A stretch of 64,000 nt of DNA from Pseudomonas sp. QTF5 (GCF_000512695.2 NZ_AZRW02000011.1:106804-170803); one strand, 5' to 3'; shown: positions 16,553 through 26,934, counted from the stretch's first letter. Notes: generated by a model not told the origin, from the letters alone. Program-made: numbers and translations.

Positions 16553-18814
16553 CTATTTGCGCAACAGGCGCAAACCGTTGAACACCACCAACAGGCTCAC
16601 GCCCATGTCGGCGAACACCGCCATCCACATGGTGGCGATCCCGGCGAAGGTTACCCCAAGAAAGATCGCTTTGATGACCAATGCCAGGGCGATGTTCTGT
16701 TTGAGGATATTCGAGGTCTGCCGCGACAGGCGGATGAAGGCCGGGATCTTGCGTAGATCGTCGTCCATCAGGGCGACATCGGCGGTTTCAATGGCAGTGT
16801 CGGTACCGGCGGCCGCCATGGCGAAACCGATCTCGGCCCGCGCCAGTGCCGGGGCGTCGTTGATGCCGTCGCCGACCATTCCGACCCGGTGGCCTTGGGC
16901 ATAAAGCGTTTCGATGGCTTGCAGCTTATCGGTCGGCAACAAATCGCCCTGCGCCTGATCGATGCCCACGTGGGCGGCGATGGCTTGGGCGGTGTGAACG
17001 TTGTCGCCGGTCAACATCAGGGTTTTGATGCCCAACGCATGCAGCTGCTGGATCGCCTCGCGACTGGACGCTTTCACTGTGTCCGCGACGGCAAACAGCG
17101 CCAAGGGACCCGACTTGTCGAGCAACAGCACCACGGATTTGCCCTGTTTCTCCAGAGCAAACAGTTTCTCTTCCAGCTCTGGCGAACACAGGCCCAAATC
17201 TTCCACCAGGCGATGGTTGCCCAAGTGATAGAGCTCACCGTTGATCTCGCCGCGCACACCACGACCGGCCAGGGCTTCGAAGTTATCCACAACCAGCGGC
17301 TTGGTTTGTTTATCCACAGCCGCATTGGCGATGGCGAGCGACACCGGGTGATCCGAACGACCAGCCAGTGCCGCCGCAATGGCCGGGGCTGTTTCATCAG
17401 CGGTTGGGTCGAGGGACACATAGTCGGTCTGCACCGGTTTGCCGTGAGTGAGGGTGCCGGTCTTGTCGAGGGCCAGGTAATCGAGTTTGTGGCCGTGCTC
17501 CAGGTAAACGCCGCCCTTGACCAGAATCCCTTTGCGCGCCGCCGCCGCGAGGCCGCTGACGATGGTCACCGGGGTGGAAATCACCAAGGCACACGGGCAG
17601 GCGACCACCAGCAACACCAGCGCCCGGTAGATCCAGTCGAACCACAGCGCATCCATGAACAGCGGCGGGATCACCGCTACGGCCAAGGCCAGGATGAACA
17701 CCGCCGGGGTGTAGATTTTCGAGAAACTGTCGACGAAACGCTGGGTCGGTGCGCGCGCGCCCTGGGCCTGTTCCACGGCGTGGATAATCCGCGCCAAGGT
17801 CGAGTTGTTCGCCGCTGCGGTTACCGTGTATTCCAGAGAACCGGACTGGTTGATGGTGCCGGCGAACACCTTGTCTCCGACGGTCTTCTCCACCGGCAGG
17901 CTTTCGCCGGTAATCGGCGCCTGATCGATGGTCGAGCTGCCGGACAGCACTTCGCCGTCCAGACCGATCCGTTCGCCGGGACGCACCCGCACCCGCGCAC
18001 CCAGTTCGATGCTTTTAACCGGTTGTGCGACCCAGTTGCCGTCGGCCTGCTGCACCGTGGCTTGCTCGGGGGCCATCTGCATCAGCCCGCCGATGGCGTT
18101 GCGTGCCCGGTCCAGAGACCTGGCTTCGATCAACTCGGCCACGGTGAACAGGAACATCACCATCGCCGCTTCCGGCCATTGACCGATCAGAATCGCGCCG
18201 GTCACCGCGATGCTCATCAGCGCGTTGATGTTCAGGTTGAGGTTTTTCAGGGCGATCCAGCCCTTCTTGTAGGTGCTGAGGCCACCGCTGAGGATCGAAA
18301 TTAGCGCGATAACCGCCACCACCCAGTTCGGCGCCGCATTGGTGAAGTGGATAAGCTCGGCGGTGAGCGCCCCGACGCCGGACAGCGCCAGCGGCCACCA
18401 GGGCTTTTTTACAGGTTCAGGGCTCGACGCCGACGCTTCAGCGCCCGGCTCCATCGGCTCGGCGTGCATGCCGAGGGATTTGATGGCCTCGATGATCGGC
18501 GTGGTGCTTGGCAGGTCATGGGTCACGCCCAACACCCGGTTGATCAGGTTGAATTCCAGTTGCTGCACACCCGAAAGTTTCCCCAGTTTGTTCTGGATCA
18601 GCGTCTGCTCGGTCGGGCAGTCCATGGCCTCAATGCGGAAACTGCTCAGCCGCGCGCCAGCGGTTGGCGTCTCGCTCAGCATAATCCGCGAAGGTGCCGC
18701 CGCTTTGGAGGAACAGCAGGAATCCCCGTGGCCGCCATGATCATGTTTCTGTACAGGCTGTAGCTTGTGGCTGTGCCCAGCGTCGGGTTTGTGGGTGTGC
18801 AGAGAATCGCTCAT
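16553..18814 (-). CDS. cadA: Zn/Cd/Pb-exporting P1B-type ATPase
   Basis: A 753-residue inner-membrane pump. The N-terminus is rich in His (HTHKPDAGHSH...HDHGGHGDSCC). A heavy-metal-associated domain with MDCPTEQ follows, then the actuator TGES, the metal-translocating CPC in VVACPCALVIS, the phosphorylation site DKTGTLTHG and the hinge GDGINDAPALA. The CPC type with this N-terminus fits Zn2+/Cd2+/Pb2+ export. It is divergent from cadR with a MerR-type operator between, so metal induction is expected. Confidence 0.93.
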   Translation of the reverse strand: MSDSLHTHKPDAGHSHKLQPVQKHDHGGHGDSCCSSKAAAPSRIMLSETPTAGARLSSFRIEAMDCPTEQTLIQNKLGKLSGVQQLEFNLINRVLGVTHDLPSTTPIIEAIKSLGMHAEPMEPGAEASASSPEPVKKPWWPLALSGVGALTAELIHFTNAAPNWVVAVIALISILSGGLSTYKKGWIALKNLNLNINALMSIAVTGAILIGQWPEAAMVMFLFTVAELIEARSLDRARNAIGGLMQMAPEQATVQQADGNWVAQPVKSIELGARVRVRPGERIGLDGEVLSGSSTIDQAPITGESLPVEKTVGDKVFAGTINQSGSLEYTVTAAANNSTLARIIHAVEQAQGARAPTQRFVDSFSKIYTPAVFILALAVAVIPPLFMDALWFDWIYRALVLLVVACPCALVISTPVTIVSGLAAAARKGILVKGGVYLEHGHKLDYLALDKTGTLTHGKPVQTDYVSLDPTADETAPAIAAALAGRSDHPVSLAIANAAVDKQTKPLVVDNFEALAGRGVRGEINGELYHLGNHRLVEDLGLCSPELEEKLFALEKQGKSVVLLLDKSGPLALFAVADTVKASSREAIQQLHALGIKTLMLTGDNVHTAQAIAAHVGIDQAQGDLLPTDKLQAIETLYAQGHRVGMVGDGINDAPALARAEIGFAMAAAGTDTAIETADVALMDDDLRKIPAFIRLSRQTSNILKQNIALALVIKAIFLGVTFAGIATMWMAVFADMGVSLLVVFNGLRLLRK

Positions 18815-18844
18815 TGGTCGCGTCCATGAAGGTGCCTGTTGCCA

Positions 18845-18875
18845 AGTAAAGACCCTGTAGCCACTATAGGGTCAA
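18845..18875 (-). promoter_or_regulatory. CadR-controlled cadA promoter and operator
   Basis: Read on the minus strand, TTGACC (18875-18870) and TTTACT (18850-18845) are 19 bp apart, the overlong spacer of MerR-type promoters. Between and overlapping them lies ACCCTATAGTGGCTACAGGG, an imperfect dyad spanning 18852-18872. MerR-family activators untwist such spacers when metal binds. Confidence 0.85.
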
Positions 18876-18898
18876 GCACCCTTCTGGAGATTGTCGCG

Positions 18899-19348
18899 AT
18901 GAAAATCGGAGAACTGGCGAAACTCACCGACTGCGCCGTGGAAACCATCCGCTACTACGAGCGCGAAAACCTCCTGCCGGAGCCGGCCCGCAGCGACGGC
19001 AATTATCGCGTCTACACCCAGGCGCACGCCGAGCGCCTGACTTTCATCCGCAACTGCCGCACTCTGGACATGACGCTCGAGGAAATCCGTAGCCTGCTGG
19101 CCCTGCGCGACAGCCCGCAGGATCAATGCGAAAACGTCAACGCATTGATCGACGAACACATCCACCATGTGAAGGCTCGGATCGATGGTTTGCTGGCGTT
19201 GCAGACACAACTGCTCGACCTGCGCCAACGCTGTAGCGAAGGGCCGGATATCGATCAGTGCGGGATTTTGCAGCGGCTGGAAGTGAGCGGCGGAGTTGTG
19301 GCGACGGAGGTTGAGCGTTCTCATGTTGGGAGAAGTCATGGCCACTAA
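18899..19348 (+). CDS. cadR: MerR-family metal-responsive regulator CadR
   Basis: 149 residues from MKIGELAKLTDCAVETIRYYE, the MerR winged-helix N-terminus. A long dimerisation helix follows. Cysteines at DQCENV, QRCSEG and DQCGIL fit a CadR/PbrR-type Cd(II), Zn(II) or Pb(II) site. The C-terminus is a short His-containing tail (SHVGRSHGH), as in Pseudomonas CadR. It is divergent from cadA and probably autoregulated. A frame extends 20 codons upstream through the operator and is rejected. Confidence 0.92.
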   Translation: MKIGELAKLTDCAVETIRYYERENLLPEPARSDGNYRVYTQAHAERLTFIRNCRTLDMTLEEIRSLLALRDSPQDQCENVNALIDEHIHHVKARIDGLLALQTQLLDLRQRCSEGPDIDQCGILQRLEVSGGVVATEVERSHVGRSHGH

Positions 19349-19364
19349 GAACACCACAAATCCC

Positions 19365-19471
19365 CTGTGGGAGCGGCGGTGCGACGATTCGACTTGCTCG
19401 CGAAGGCGGTCATTCATTCAACATTGATGTCGACTGATCCACCGCCTTCGCGAGCAAGCCCGCTCCCACAT
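19365..19471. repeat. REP pair with one long variant unit
   Basis: The left unit is the long variant GTGGGAGCGGCGGTGCGACG followed by ATTCGACTTGCTCGCGAA; the right is the standard CTTCGCGAGCAAGCCCGCTC. They lie between the convergent cadR and thyA genes. Confidence 0.85.
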
Positions 19472-19532
19472 TGGATCTTCTGTAAACTCACCGCTGGTGA
19501 ACATCAGAGATCCAGAGGGACCGTGTGACGCT

Positions 19533-20504
19533 TCAGACCGCCATCGGCGCAGTCATCGGCGCGTGGTGCTCATAGCCTTCCAGCGAGAAATCGCTCGGCT
19601 CGATCAACTCCAACCACTCCGGCTGATAAACACCGGTCTTGGCAAACTCTGGCACGCGGTCGGAAATCACCAGTTTCGGCATCGGGAACGGCTCGCGCTT
19701 GAGCTGTTCGTTGAGCATGTCCAGGTGGTTTTCATAGACGTGGGCGTCGCCGATGAAATAGGTGAACCAGCGCGGTGTGTAACCGGTCAGGCGACCGATC
19801 AGGCTCAGCAGCGCGGCGCCTTCGGTGAGGTTGAACGGCGTGCCCAGGCCCAGATCGTTGGAGCGGATGTAGAGGGTCAGGGAGATTTCCTTGGTCTCGA
19901 CGTTCGGGTGGAACTGGTACAGCAAGTGGCACGGCGGCAGGGCCATTTCGTCGAGCTGGGCGACGTTCCAGCCGTGAAACAAAATGCGACGGCTGCCCGG
20001 GTCCTTGATGATGGTGTCGACGCACTGGCGGATCTGGTCGATCGCCTTGTACAGCACCACGTAGGCCTGACCGTCTTCTTCGCCTTCGGCGATTTGACGA
20101 TAACCCTGGCTCAACGTCTGCTCGATGGCGGCCTGATTGCTGACCGGGATCTGCTTGTACGCCGGCCATTTGCGCCATTGCACGCCGTAGATCTCGCCGA
20201 GGTCATCTTCGCCCTGACGGAACGGGTTGGCCAGCCACTGAGCGTTTTCGTTGGCGTTCTGGTCCCAGACCTTGCAGCCCAGCGCACGAAATTCGGCGGC
20301 GTTGTTCACCCCGCGCAGAAAACCGCACATTTCGCCGATGGCGGATTTGAAGGCCATCTTGCGAGTGGTGATCGCCGGGAAGCCTTCCTGCAGATCGAAG
20401 CGCAGCATCGCGCCCGGAAAGCTGATGGTGTTCACGCCGGTGCGGTTGGCCTGTTTGGTGCCGTTCTTGATGACGTGGGCGACCAGTTCGAGATATTGCT
20501 TCAT
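19533..20504 (-). CDS. thyA: Thymidylate synthase
   Basis: 323 residues. It methylates dUMP using methylene-tetrahydrofolate. The catalytic Cys is in [11 protein letters not shown], phosphate-binding Arg residues in [11 protein letters not shown], and nucleotide recognition in the [10 protein letters not shown] segment. It is longer than the 264-residue E. coli enzyme because of an insertion in the small domain, as in other pseudomonads. It lies 64 bp downstream of lgt, probably in an operon. Confidence 0.97.
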   Translation of the reverse strand: MKQYLELVAHVIKNGTKQANRTGVNTISFPGAMLRFDLQEGFPAITTRKMAFKSAIGEMCGFLRGVNNAAEFRALGCKVWDQNANENAQWLANPFRQGEDDLGEIYGVQWRKWPAYKQIPVSNQAAIEQTLSQGYRQIAEGEEDGQAYVVLYKAIDQIRQCVDTIIKDPGSRRILFHGWNVAQLDEMALPPCHLLYQFHPNVETKEISLTLYIRSNDLGLGTPFNLTEGAALLSLIGRLTGYTPRWFTYFIGDAHVYENHLDMLNEQLKREPFPMPKLVISDRVPEFAKTGVYQPEWLELIEPSDFSLEGYEHHAPMTAPMAV

Positions 20505-20568
20505 GAATTACCTGTGTCCTTGAACCCGGGACCGTCGCCCCGGGGTTCGAATTTTTAGCGCCTGCTTC

Positions 20569-21375
20569 TTATACAGCGGCAGCCGGGGCAGCCGGGGCGC
20601 GTCGATAAGCCAGCCAGATCAGGAACAACCCGCCGACGATCATCGGTACGCACAGCACTTGGCCCATGGTCAGCCAGTTCCACGCCAGATAGCCCAGTTG
20701 CGCGTCCGGTACACGAACGAATTCGACGATGAAACGGAAGAGGCCGTAGAACAGCGCAAACATCCCGGACACCGCCATGGTCGGCCGCGGCTTGCGCGAG
20801 AACAGCCAGAGGATCGCGAACAGCGCCACGCCTTCCAGCGCGAACTGGTACAGCTGCGACGGGTGACGCGCCAGTTGGGCCGGATCGGTCGGGAAGACCA
20901 TCGCCCACGGCACGTCGGTCGCCTTGCCCCACAACTCAGCGTTGATGAAGTTGCCAATGCGCCCGGCACCCAAGCCGATCGGCACCATCGGCGCGACGAA
21001 GTCCATCAGCTGGAAGAACGACTTGTTGTTCTTTTTACCGAACCACAACGCCGCGAGCATCACGCCGATGAAGCCACCGTGGAACGACATGCCGCCCTTC
21101 CACACTTCGAAAATCAACAGTGGGTTGGCGATGTAGGCGCTCAGATCGTAAAACAGCACATAACCCAAACGGCCACCAACGATGACGCCCATCGACATCC
21201 AGAACACCATGTCGGAGAGTCTCTCTTTGCTCCAGGTCGGATCGAAGCGGTTCAGCCGGCGTGACGCCAGCCACCACGCACCGCCGATGCCGATCAGGTA
21301 CATCAGGCCGTACCAGTGGATTTTCAGCGGACCGATGGCCAGGGCCACCGGGTCGATCTGCGGGTAAGGCAGCAT
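20569..21375 (-). CDS. lgt: Prolipoprotein diacylglyceryl transferase
   Basis: 268 residues, an integral inner-membrane enzyme with seven predicted helices that adds diacylglycerol to the lipobox Cys of prolipoproteins. The signature [17 protein letters not shown] and the essential HGGFIG segment are present. The lgt-thyA pairing is widespread in proteobacteria. Confidence 0.97.
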   Translation of the reverse strand: MLPYPQIDPVALAIGPLKIHWYGLMYLIGIGGAWWLASRRLNRFDPTWSKERLSDMVFWMSMGVIVGGRLGYVLFYDLSAYIANPLLIFEVWKGGMSFHGGFIGVMLAALWFGKKNNKSFFQLMDFVAPMVPIGLGAGRIGNFINAELWGKATDVPWAMVFPTDPAQLARHPSQLYQFALEGVALFAILWLFSRKPRPTMAVSGMFALFYGLFRFIVEFVRVPDAQLGYLAWNWLTMGQVLCVPMIVGGLFLIWLAYRRAPAAPAAAV

Positions 21376-21457
21376 TGCGACTCCTCGTTAGAGTTGAAAC
21401 CTTCAAATTCCCGGGCGACGCTGTCACACCAGGATTAAGCCAGGATTGCGTTGCGCG

Positions 21458-22240
21458 TCAGAGCAAGAAGCTCAAGCCGACGCAAAACAGCAAAGCGGCA
21501 AACAGTCTTTTCAGCAAGCGCGGCGACAGCGTGTGGGCCAGTCGCGCACCGAGGCGGGCGAAAACCATGCTGGTCAGGGCGATCCCCAGCAGCGCCGGTA
21601 AATAAACAAAACCGAGACTATGGGCCGGCAGCAATGGATCGTGCCACCCCAGAATCATGAAACTTAATGCACTGGCCAAGGCGATTGGCAGACCACAGGC
21701 CGACGAAGTGGCCACCGCCTGCTGCATCGGTACGCTGCGCCAGGTCAGGAACGGCACAGTCAATGAGCCGCCGCCGATCCCGAAAATCGCCGAGGCCCAG
21801 CCAATGATGCTGCCGGCTACGGTCAGACCGACTTTACCGGGCACCGTTCGGCTGGCCTTGGGTTTGAAGTCCAAAGCCAGTTGAACGGCGATGATCAGGG
21901 CAAATACCCCAATGATCTTCTGCAAATTCGGCCCGGAAATCGCTTCGGCAGTCAGCGCGCCGAAACCGGCACCGATCAGAATGCCGAGGGTCATCCAGGC
22001 AAAAATCGGCCAACGCACGGCGCCGCGGCGATGGTGCTCGCGAACTGCATTGACCGAGGTAAAGATGATCGTCGCCAGCGAGGTACCGACTGCCAAATGC
22101 GTCAGGATCGACGCATCAAATCCCTGCAAGGTGAAACTGAACACCAGCACCGGGACAATAATGATCCCACCGCCTACCCCGAACAGCCCGGCCAGCACGC
22201 CCGCACAGGCGCCCAGCGCCAGATAGAGCAGAATTTCCAT
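21458..22240 (-). CDS. TSUP-family (TauE/SafE) membrane transporter
   Basis: 260 residues from MEILLYLALGACAGVLAGLFG; the frame stays open to 22363 but this ATG gives the family start. Eight predicted helices carry duplicated Gly-rich motifs (GLFGVGGGIIIVPVLV and FGIGGGSLTVPFLTW). The family exports sulfite, sulfoacetate or other organosulfur anions; the substrate here is unknown. It is next to lgt and thyA on the same strand and divergent from the NRDE gene. Confidence 0.88.
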   Translation of the reverse strand: MEILLYLALGACAGVLAGLFGVGGGIIIVPVLVFSFTLQGFDASILTHLAVGTSLATIIFTSVNAVREHHRRGAVRWPIFAWMTLGILIGAGFGALTAEAISGPNLQKIIGVFALIIAVQLALDFKPKASRTVPGKVGLTVAGSIIGWASAIFGIGGGSLTVPFLTWRSVPMQQAVATSSACGLPIALASALSFMILGWHDPLLPAHSLGFVYLPALLGIALTSMVFARLGARLAHTLSPRLLKRLFAALLFCVGLSFLL

Positions 22241-22373
22241 GGCGCATCCCCAAGCATCCCGAATCAGGAGCGGCATGGTAACGGAAGCATGGCCTCGGGC
22301 TCCACTGTGGATGGCGATGGATCGATGAGCGATGTCTGCGTAGAGTGAGCAAAAAACACACAAGGACCACCTT

Positions 22374-23120
22374 ATGTGCCTGATTGTTTTTGCCTGGCGG
22401 CCGGGTCATGCCCAGCCGCTGATCGTGGCGGCCAACCGCGACGAATTCTATGCCCGGCCCAGCCTGCCCCTGGGGCAATGGCCGCAAGCCCCGCACATGT
22501 ACGCCGGTCGCGACCTTGAGGCTGGCGGTACGTGGCTCGGTGTCGGCGCCAACGGGCGCTTCGCCGCGCTGACCAATATCCGTGATCCCCTTCAACCGCC
22601 AGCGCGCAAATCGCGAGGTGAACTGGTGGCGCAGTTCCTCAGCGGGGACATGTCGATTGACGACTATTTAAAGGACGTTGTCGGACGCTCGCCTGAATAT
22701 GCAGGGTTTAATCTGTTGGTCGGCAATACCCACGAGTTATGGCACTTCAATGCCCGGGAGACGGAGGCGGTCATGCTCAAACCGGGCATTTATGGGTTAT
22801 CGAACGCGGGACTGGATACACCGTGGCCGAAAGTGCTCAAGGCCAAGGCAGCATTGAGCGAGGTGTTGGGCGATCCGCAGCCGCAGGCGCTATTGGCCTT
22901 GCTCAGCGACCCGCAGACGGCACCGCTTGCCGAACTGCCGGACACCGGCGTGGGGCAGGCCACCGAGACGTTGTTGTCGAGCGTGTTTATCAAGAGCCCG
23001 ACTTACGGGACACGGGCGAGCACGGTATTGATCGTTCAGGCGGATGGGGTGCGGCATATGGTCGAAAGGAGTTTCGGGCCGTATGGGGGGCATTTGGGGG
23101 AAGTGGAAGTCAGGATTTAA
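22374..23120 (+). CDS. NRDE/TANGO2-family protein
   Basis: A 248-residue protein beginning MCLIVFAWRPGHAQPLIVAANRDEF. Cys2 and the NRDE motif are the family hallmarks and resemble an Ntn-type N-terminal nucleophile arrangement. TANGO2 relatives have been linked to heme or lipid handling, but the bacterial role is not settled. It is a single gene, divergent from the TSUP transporter. Confidence 0.85.
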   Translation: MCLIVFAWRPGHAQPLIVAANRDEFYARPSLPLGQWPQAPHMYAGRDLEAGGTWLGVGANGRFAALTNIRDPLQPPARKSRGELVAQFLSGDMSIDDYLKDVVGRSPEYAGFNLLVGNTHELWHFNARETEAVMLKPGIYGLSNAGLDTPWPKVLKAKAALSEVLGDPQPQALLALLSDPQTAPLAELPDTGVGQATETLLSSVFIKSPTYGTRASTVLIVQADGVRHMVERSFGPYGGHLGEVEVRI

Positions 23121-23138
23121 TTTTGTGCTGCCTGGACT

Positions 23139-23240
23139 GGCCCCATCGCAGGCAAGCCAGCTCCCACAGGTTTTGGTGCTGATCACAAATCAGTGAATCG
23201 ACCCAAATTCCTGTGGGAGCTGGCTTGCCTGCGATGAGGC
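23139..23240. repeat. REP pair, GCAGGCAAGCCAGCT type
   Basis: CATCGCAGGCAAGCCAGCTC (about 23144) and the complementary GAGCTGGCTTGCCTGCGATG (about 23218-23237) form a convergent pair. The core differs from the GCGAGCAAGCCCGCT type that dominates the window. It lies between convergent NRDE and ptsP genes. Confidence 0.85.
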
Positions 23241-23250
23241 CATCAGCCTT

Positions 23251-25530
23251 TTAAAGGGTTTTAACCGAAGCCGGATTAATCATCCGCGCCAACCCAAGGT
23301 TCTTCAGCGCCAGTTGCAACGAGCTGTGGATAACTTGCGGGTTGTCGATGGTCATCAGCTCCGCCAGCAACTCCTTGGCCTTGCTCAGGTTGATCTGACG
23401 CAGCATCCACTTCACTTTCGGCAAGTTGGTGGCGTTCATCGACAGGCTGTCGAAACCCATCGCCATCAACAACACAGCCGCCGCCGGGTCACCCGCCATT
23501 TCGCCGCAGATACTCACGGGCTTGCCTTCGGCATGGGCGTCGCGCACCACGCTCTGCAAGGCTTGCAACACTGCCGGGTGCAGGTAGTCGTAGAGATCGG
23601 CCACCCGCGGGTTGTTGCGGTCCACCGCCAACAGGTACTGGGTCAGATCGTTGGAGCCGACCGACAGAAAGTCTACTTGTCGCGCCAGTTCCTTGGTCTG
23701 ATATACCGCCGCCGGAATCTCGATCATTACGCCAACCGGCGGCATCGGCACGTCGGTGCCTTCGTCGCGGACTTCGCCCCAGGCCCGATGGATCAGGTGC
23801 AAGGCTTCTTCCAGTTCATGGGTGCCGGAAATCATTGGCAGCAGAATGCGCAAGTTATTCAGGCCTTCGCTGGCCTTGAGCATGGCGCGGGTCTGTACCA
23901 GGAAGATTTCCGGGTGGTCAAGGGTCACGCGAATGCCGCGCCAGCCGAGGAACGGGTTGTCTTCCTTGATCGGGAAGTACGACAGCGCCTTGTCGCCACC
24001 AATGTCCAGGGTACGCATGGTCACCGGTTGCGGGTGGAACGCGGCGAGTTGTTCGCGATAGATCGCCAACTGCTCCTTTTCGCTGGGGAAGCGCTGGTTG
24101 ATCATGAACGGCACTTCGGTGCGGTACAGTCCCACGCCCTCGGCACCACGCTTCTGCGCCCGCGCCACGTCCGCCAGCAGGCCGGTGTTGACCCACAGCG
24201 GCATGCGGTGACCGTCGACCGTTATGCACGGCAGATCCCGCAAAGCATCCAGCCCGAGGGCCAGTTGCTTCTCTTCCTCGACCACCTCGGCGAACTGCTT
24301 GCGCAGCACGTCACTCGGGTTGGTATAGACCTCCCCGTGGTAGCCGTCGACGATCATCTGGATGCCGTCGACCTTGGAATACGGCAAGTCGACCAGGCCC
24401 ATCACCGTCGGGATACCCATGGCACGCGCCAGGATCGCCACGTGGGAGTTGCCGGAACCGAGTACCGACACCAGGCCGACCAGCTTGCCTTCCGGCACCT
24501 CGCCGAGCATCGCCGGCGTCAGTTCTTCACTGACCAGAATGGTGTTGTCGGGGTAGACCAGCGTCTGCTGCCGCTCTTCCTGCAGATAAGCCAGCAAGCG
24601 CCGACCGAGGTCTTTGACGTCCGAGGCGCGCTCGCGCAGGTAGGCGTCGTCCATCAATTCGAAACGGTTGACGTGGTCGGTGACCACCTGACGCAGTGCG
24701 CCCTGGGCCCACTGACCGGTCTTGATCACCGTGGTGATTTCGCTGCCGAGCGAGGCATCGTCGAGCATCATCAGGTAAACGTCGAACAGCGCCCGTTCTT
24801 CAGGCCGCAGCTGGGTTGCCAGCTTGGCGGACAAGGCACGCATGTCGGCGCGCACGCCTTCGATGGCGGTCTTGAACAATCCGAGTTCCGCGTCGATGTC
24901 GGCGATGGCCTTGTCCGGTACTACGTCCAGATCGGCCGGAGGCAGCATGACGACCGCGGTTCCGACCGCCGCGCCCGGCGAACCCGGTACACCGACGAAC
25001 TTTGCTTCCTGGATGCCTTTGCCCTGACGGCCCAGGCCACGGATCGAACCGGTGGCCTCGGCGTGGGCGATAACGCCGGCGAGTTGCGCGCTCATGGTCA
25101 CGAGGAAGGCTTCTTCACCTTCATCGAACTGGCGGCGTTCTTTTTGCTGAATGACCAACACGCCGACGACGCGACGGTGGTGAATGATCGGCGCTCCGAG
25201 GAACGAGGCAAAGCGCTCTTCGCCGGTCTCGGCAAAGTAGCGATAGCGCGGGTGATCCGCGGCGTTTTCGAGGTTCAGGGGTTCTTCACGCGTGCCGACC
25301 AGACCGACCAAACCTTCGTTGGGGGCCATGCTGACCTTGCCGATCGAGCGCTTGTTCAAGCCCTCGGTGGCCATCAGCACGAAGCGGTTGGTCTCTGGAT
25401 CAAGCAGGTAGACCGAGCAGACCTGGCTGCCCATGGCCTCTTTGACGCGCAACACAATAATCCCCAACGCCGCCTTGAGATCCTTGGCGGAGTTAACTTC
25501 CTGGACGATCTTGCGCAGCGTATTGAGCAT
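23251..25530 (-). CDS. ptsP: Phosphoenolpyruvate-protein phosphotransferase of the nitrogen PTS (EI-Ntr)
   Basis: 759 residues. A GAF domain (about 1-165) precedes the enzyme I core. The phosphorylatable His lies in GSGNSHVAILARAMGIP, and the PEP-binding barrel contains RTEVPFM, LSVGSNDLTQY and SICGEMAGDP. EI-Ntr autophosphorylates from PEP and passes phosphate to NPr and EIIA-Ntr. The gene lies 22 bp downstream of rppH, the usual order, and is surely cotranscribed. The 758-codon frame on the opposite strand is a shadow. Confidence 0.96.
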   Translation of the reverse strand: MLNTLRKIVQEVNSAKDLKAALGIIVLRVKEAMGSQVCSVYLLDPETNRFVLMATEGLNKRSIGKVSMAPNEGLVGLVGTREEPLNLENAADHPRYRYFAETGEERFASFLGAPIIHHRRVVGVLVIQQKERRQFDEGEEAFLVTMSAQLAGVIAHAEATGSIRGLGRQGKGIQEAKFVGVPGSPGAAVGTAVVMLPPADLDVVPDKAIADIDAELGLFKTAIEGVRADMRALSAKLATQLRPEERALFDVYLMMLDDASLGSEITTVIKTGQWAQGALRQVVTDHVNRFELMDDAYLRERASDVKDLGRRLLAYLQEERQQTLVYPDNTILVSEELTPAMLGEVPEGKLVGLVSVLGSGNSHVAILARAMGIPTVMGLVDLPYSKVDGIQMIVDGYHGEVYTNPSDVLRKQFAEVVEEEKQLALGLDALRDLPCITVDGHRMPLWVNTGLLADVARAQKRGAEGVGLYRTEVPFMINQRFPSEKEQLAIYREQLAAFHPQPVTMRTLDIGGDKALSYFPIKEDNPFLGWRGIRVTLDHPEIFLVQTRAMLKASEGLNNLRILLPMISGTHELEEALHLIHRAWGEVRDEGTDVPMPPVGVMIEIPAAVYQTKELARQVDFLSVGSNDLTQYLLAVDRNNPRVADLYDYLHPAVLQALQSVVRDAHAEGKPVSICGEMAGDPAAAVLLMAMGFDSLSMNATNLPKVKWMLRQINLSKAKELLAELMTIDNPQVIHSSLQLALKNLGLARMINPASVKTL

Positions 25531-25552
25531 GGCTCGGGGTCGAACTCCGTCG

Positions 25553-26032
25553 TCAGTCGCGCGCTAAAAGGCGCGGGGCAAGCTCTTTGAGAGCGCGTCG
25601 ATACACCTCGCGCTTGAATGTCACCACCTGGCCCAACGGATACCAATAACTGACCCAGCGCCAGCCATCGAATTCCGGTTTACCGGTCAAATCCATCCGC
25701 ACCCGCTGCTCGTTGGAGATCAGGCGCAGGAGAAACCATTTCTGTTTCTGGCCAATGCACAGTGGTTGGCTGTGCGTCCTGACCAGACGTTGCGGCAAAC
25801 GATAACGCAACCAGCCCCGGGTGCAGGCGAGAATTTCAACATCTTCGCGCTCCAGGCCCACTTCTTCGTTCAACTCGCGGTACAAGGCGTCTTCCGGCGT
25901 CTCCTGGGGGTTGATCCCTCCCTGTGGAAACTGCCAGGCATCTTGATTGATACGGCGAGCCCATAGCACCTGGCCGGCATCATTCGTCAGAATGATCCCG
26001 ACATTGGGGCGGAAACCATCGGGGTCGATCAC
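25553..26032 (-). CDS. rppH: RNA pyrophosphohydrolase
   Basis: 159 residues from a GTG start (read as [15 protein letters not shown]), the N-terminus and length known for pseudomonad RppH. An upstream ATG at 26092 would add 20 unlikely residues. The Nudix box [20 protein letters not shown] is complete. The enzyme removes pyrophosphate from mRNA 5' ends and starts decay. It is in an operon with ptsP. Confidence 0.95.
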   Translation of the reverse strand: MIDPDGFRPNVGIILTNDAGQVLWARRINQDAWQFPQGGINPQETPEDALYRELNEEVGLEREDVEILACTRGWLRYRLPQRLVRTHSQPLCIGQKQKWFLLRLISNEQRVRMDLTGKPEFDGWRWVSYWYPLGQVVTFKREVYRRALKELAPRLLARD

Positions 26033-26175
26033 GGCAACAACCTCGCAAACGCATATCACCGCATTGTTCCACAAAGGTTGTGAAAGCAGCAACGAGCCGA
26101 CCTACCTTATGTGCACTCTTGTGAAAAGTCCGTATTCTGGAGACCTTTCTACAGACTTTTCAGCGAGTAACTGCA

Positions 26176-26832
26176 ATGCGGCTGGCTTTATTCGACTTGG
26201 ACAACACGCTACTGGGCGGTGACAGTGACCACGCCTGGGGCGATTACCTGTGCGAGCGCGGTTTCCTCGACGCCGTCGCCTACAAGGCACGCAACGACGA
26301 GTTCTATCAGGATTACCTGGCCGGCAAGCTGGATAACGACGCGTACCTGAACTTCTGCCTGGAAGTTCTTGGCCGCACCGAGATGGCCACGCTGGATCAA
26401 TGGCACCTGGACTATATGCGCGACTGCATCGAACCGATCGTGCTGCCCAAGGCCATCGAACTGCTGACCAAACACCGTGAAGCCGGCGACAAACTGGTGA
26501 TCATCACTGCCACCAACCGCTTTGTGACCGGGCCCATTGCAGCACGTTTAGGCGTTGAAACCCTGATCGCCACCGAATGCGAAATGATCGACGGCCGTTA
26601 CAGCGGGCGCAGCACCGATGTCCCATGTTTCCGAGAAGGCAAGGTGACCCGGTTGATTCGTTGGCTGGAAGAGACCGGGTATTCACTGGAAGACAGTTAT
26701 TTTTATAGCGACTCGATGAATGATTTGCCGCTTCTTGAGCAAGTGGCGAATCCGGTGGCGGTCGATCCTGATCCGAATTTGCGCGCCGAGGCCGAGAAGC
26801 GTGGCTGGCCGGTGATGTCGTTGCGCGACTGA
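26176..26832 (+). CDS. HAD-IB family hydrolase (SerB-like)
   Basis: 218 residues. HAD motif I is [14 protein letters not shown] near the N-terminus, motif II is VIITATN, the motif III Lys is in the FREGKVTRL region, and motif IV is [12 protein letters not shown]. The helical cap is of the SerB/HAD-IB type. Related proteins are often labelled histidinol-phosphatase or phosphoserine phosphatase-like; the substrate is not known. It is divergent from rppH. Confidence 0.85.
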   Translation: MRLALFDLDNTLLGGDSDHAWGDYLCERGFLDAVAYKARNDEFYQDYLAGKLDNDAYLNFCLEVLGRTEMATLDQWHLDYMRDCIEPIVLPKAIELLTKHREAGDKLVIITATNRFVTGPIAARLGVETLIATECEMIDGRYSGRSTDVPCFREGKVTRLIRWLEETGYSLEDSYFYSDSMNDLPLLEQVANPVAVDPDPNLRAEAEKRGWPVMSLRD

Positions 26833-26835
26833 TAT

Positions 26836-26934
26836 CGCCTTCGCGAGCAAGCCCGCTCCCACAATGATTTCGGTGGACACAGGATTTGTGCACAGCCGAG
26901 ATCAATGTGGGAGCGGGCTTGCTCGCGAAGGGGC
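26836..26934. repeat. REP pair (BIME)
   Basis: Inverted REP units CTTCGCGAGCAAGCCCGCTC (from 26839) and the complement ending near 26930, between convergent genes. Confidence 0.9.

Noticed and set aside
16889..18304. 471-codon open frame opposite cadA
   Set aside because: Antisense shadow; cadA has all P-type ATPase motifs in the other direction.
23314..25590. 758-codon open frame opposite ptsP
   Set aside because: The strong codon bias of ptsP keeps the antisense frame open; the product has no recognisable domain and no ribosome site.
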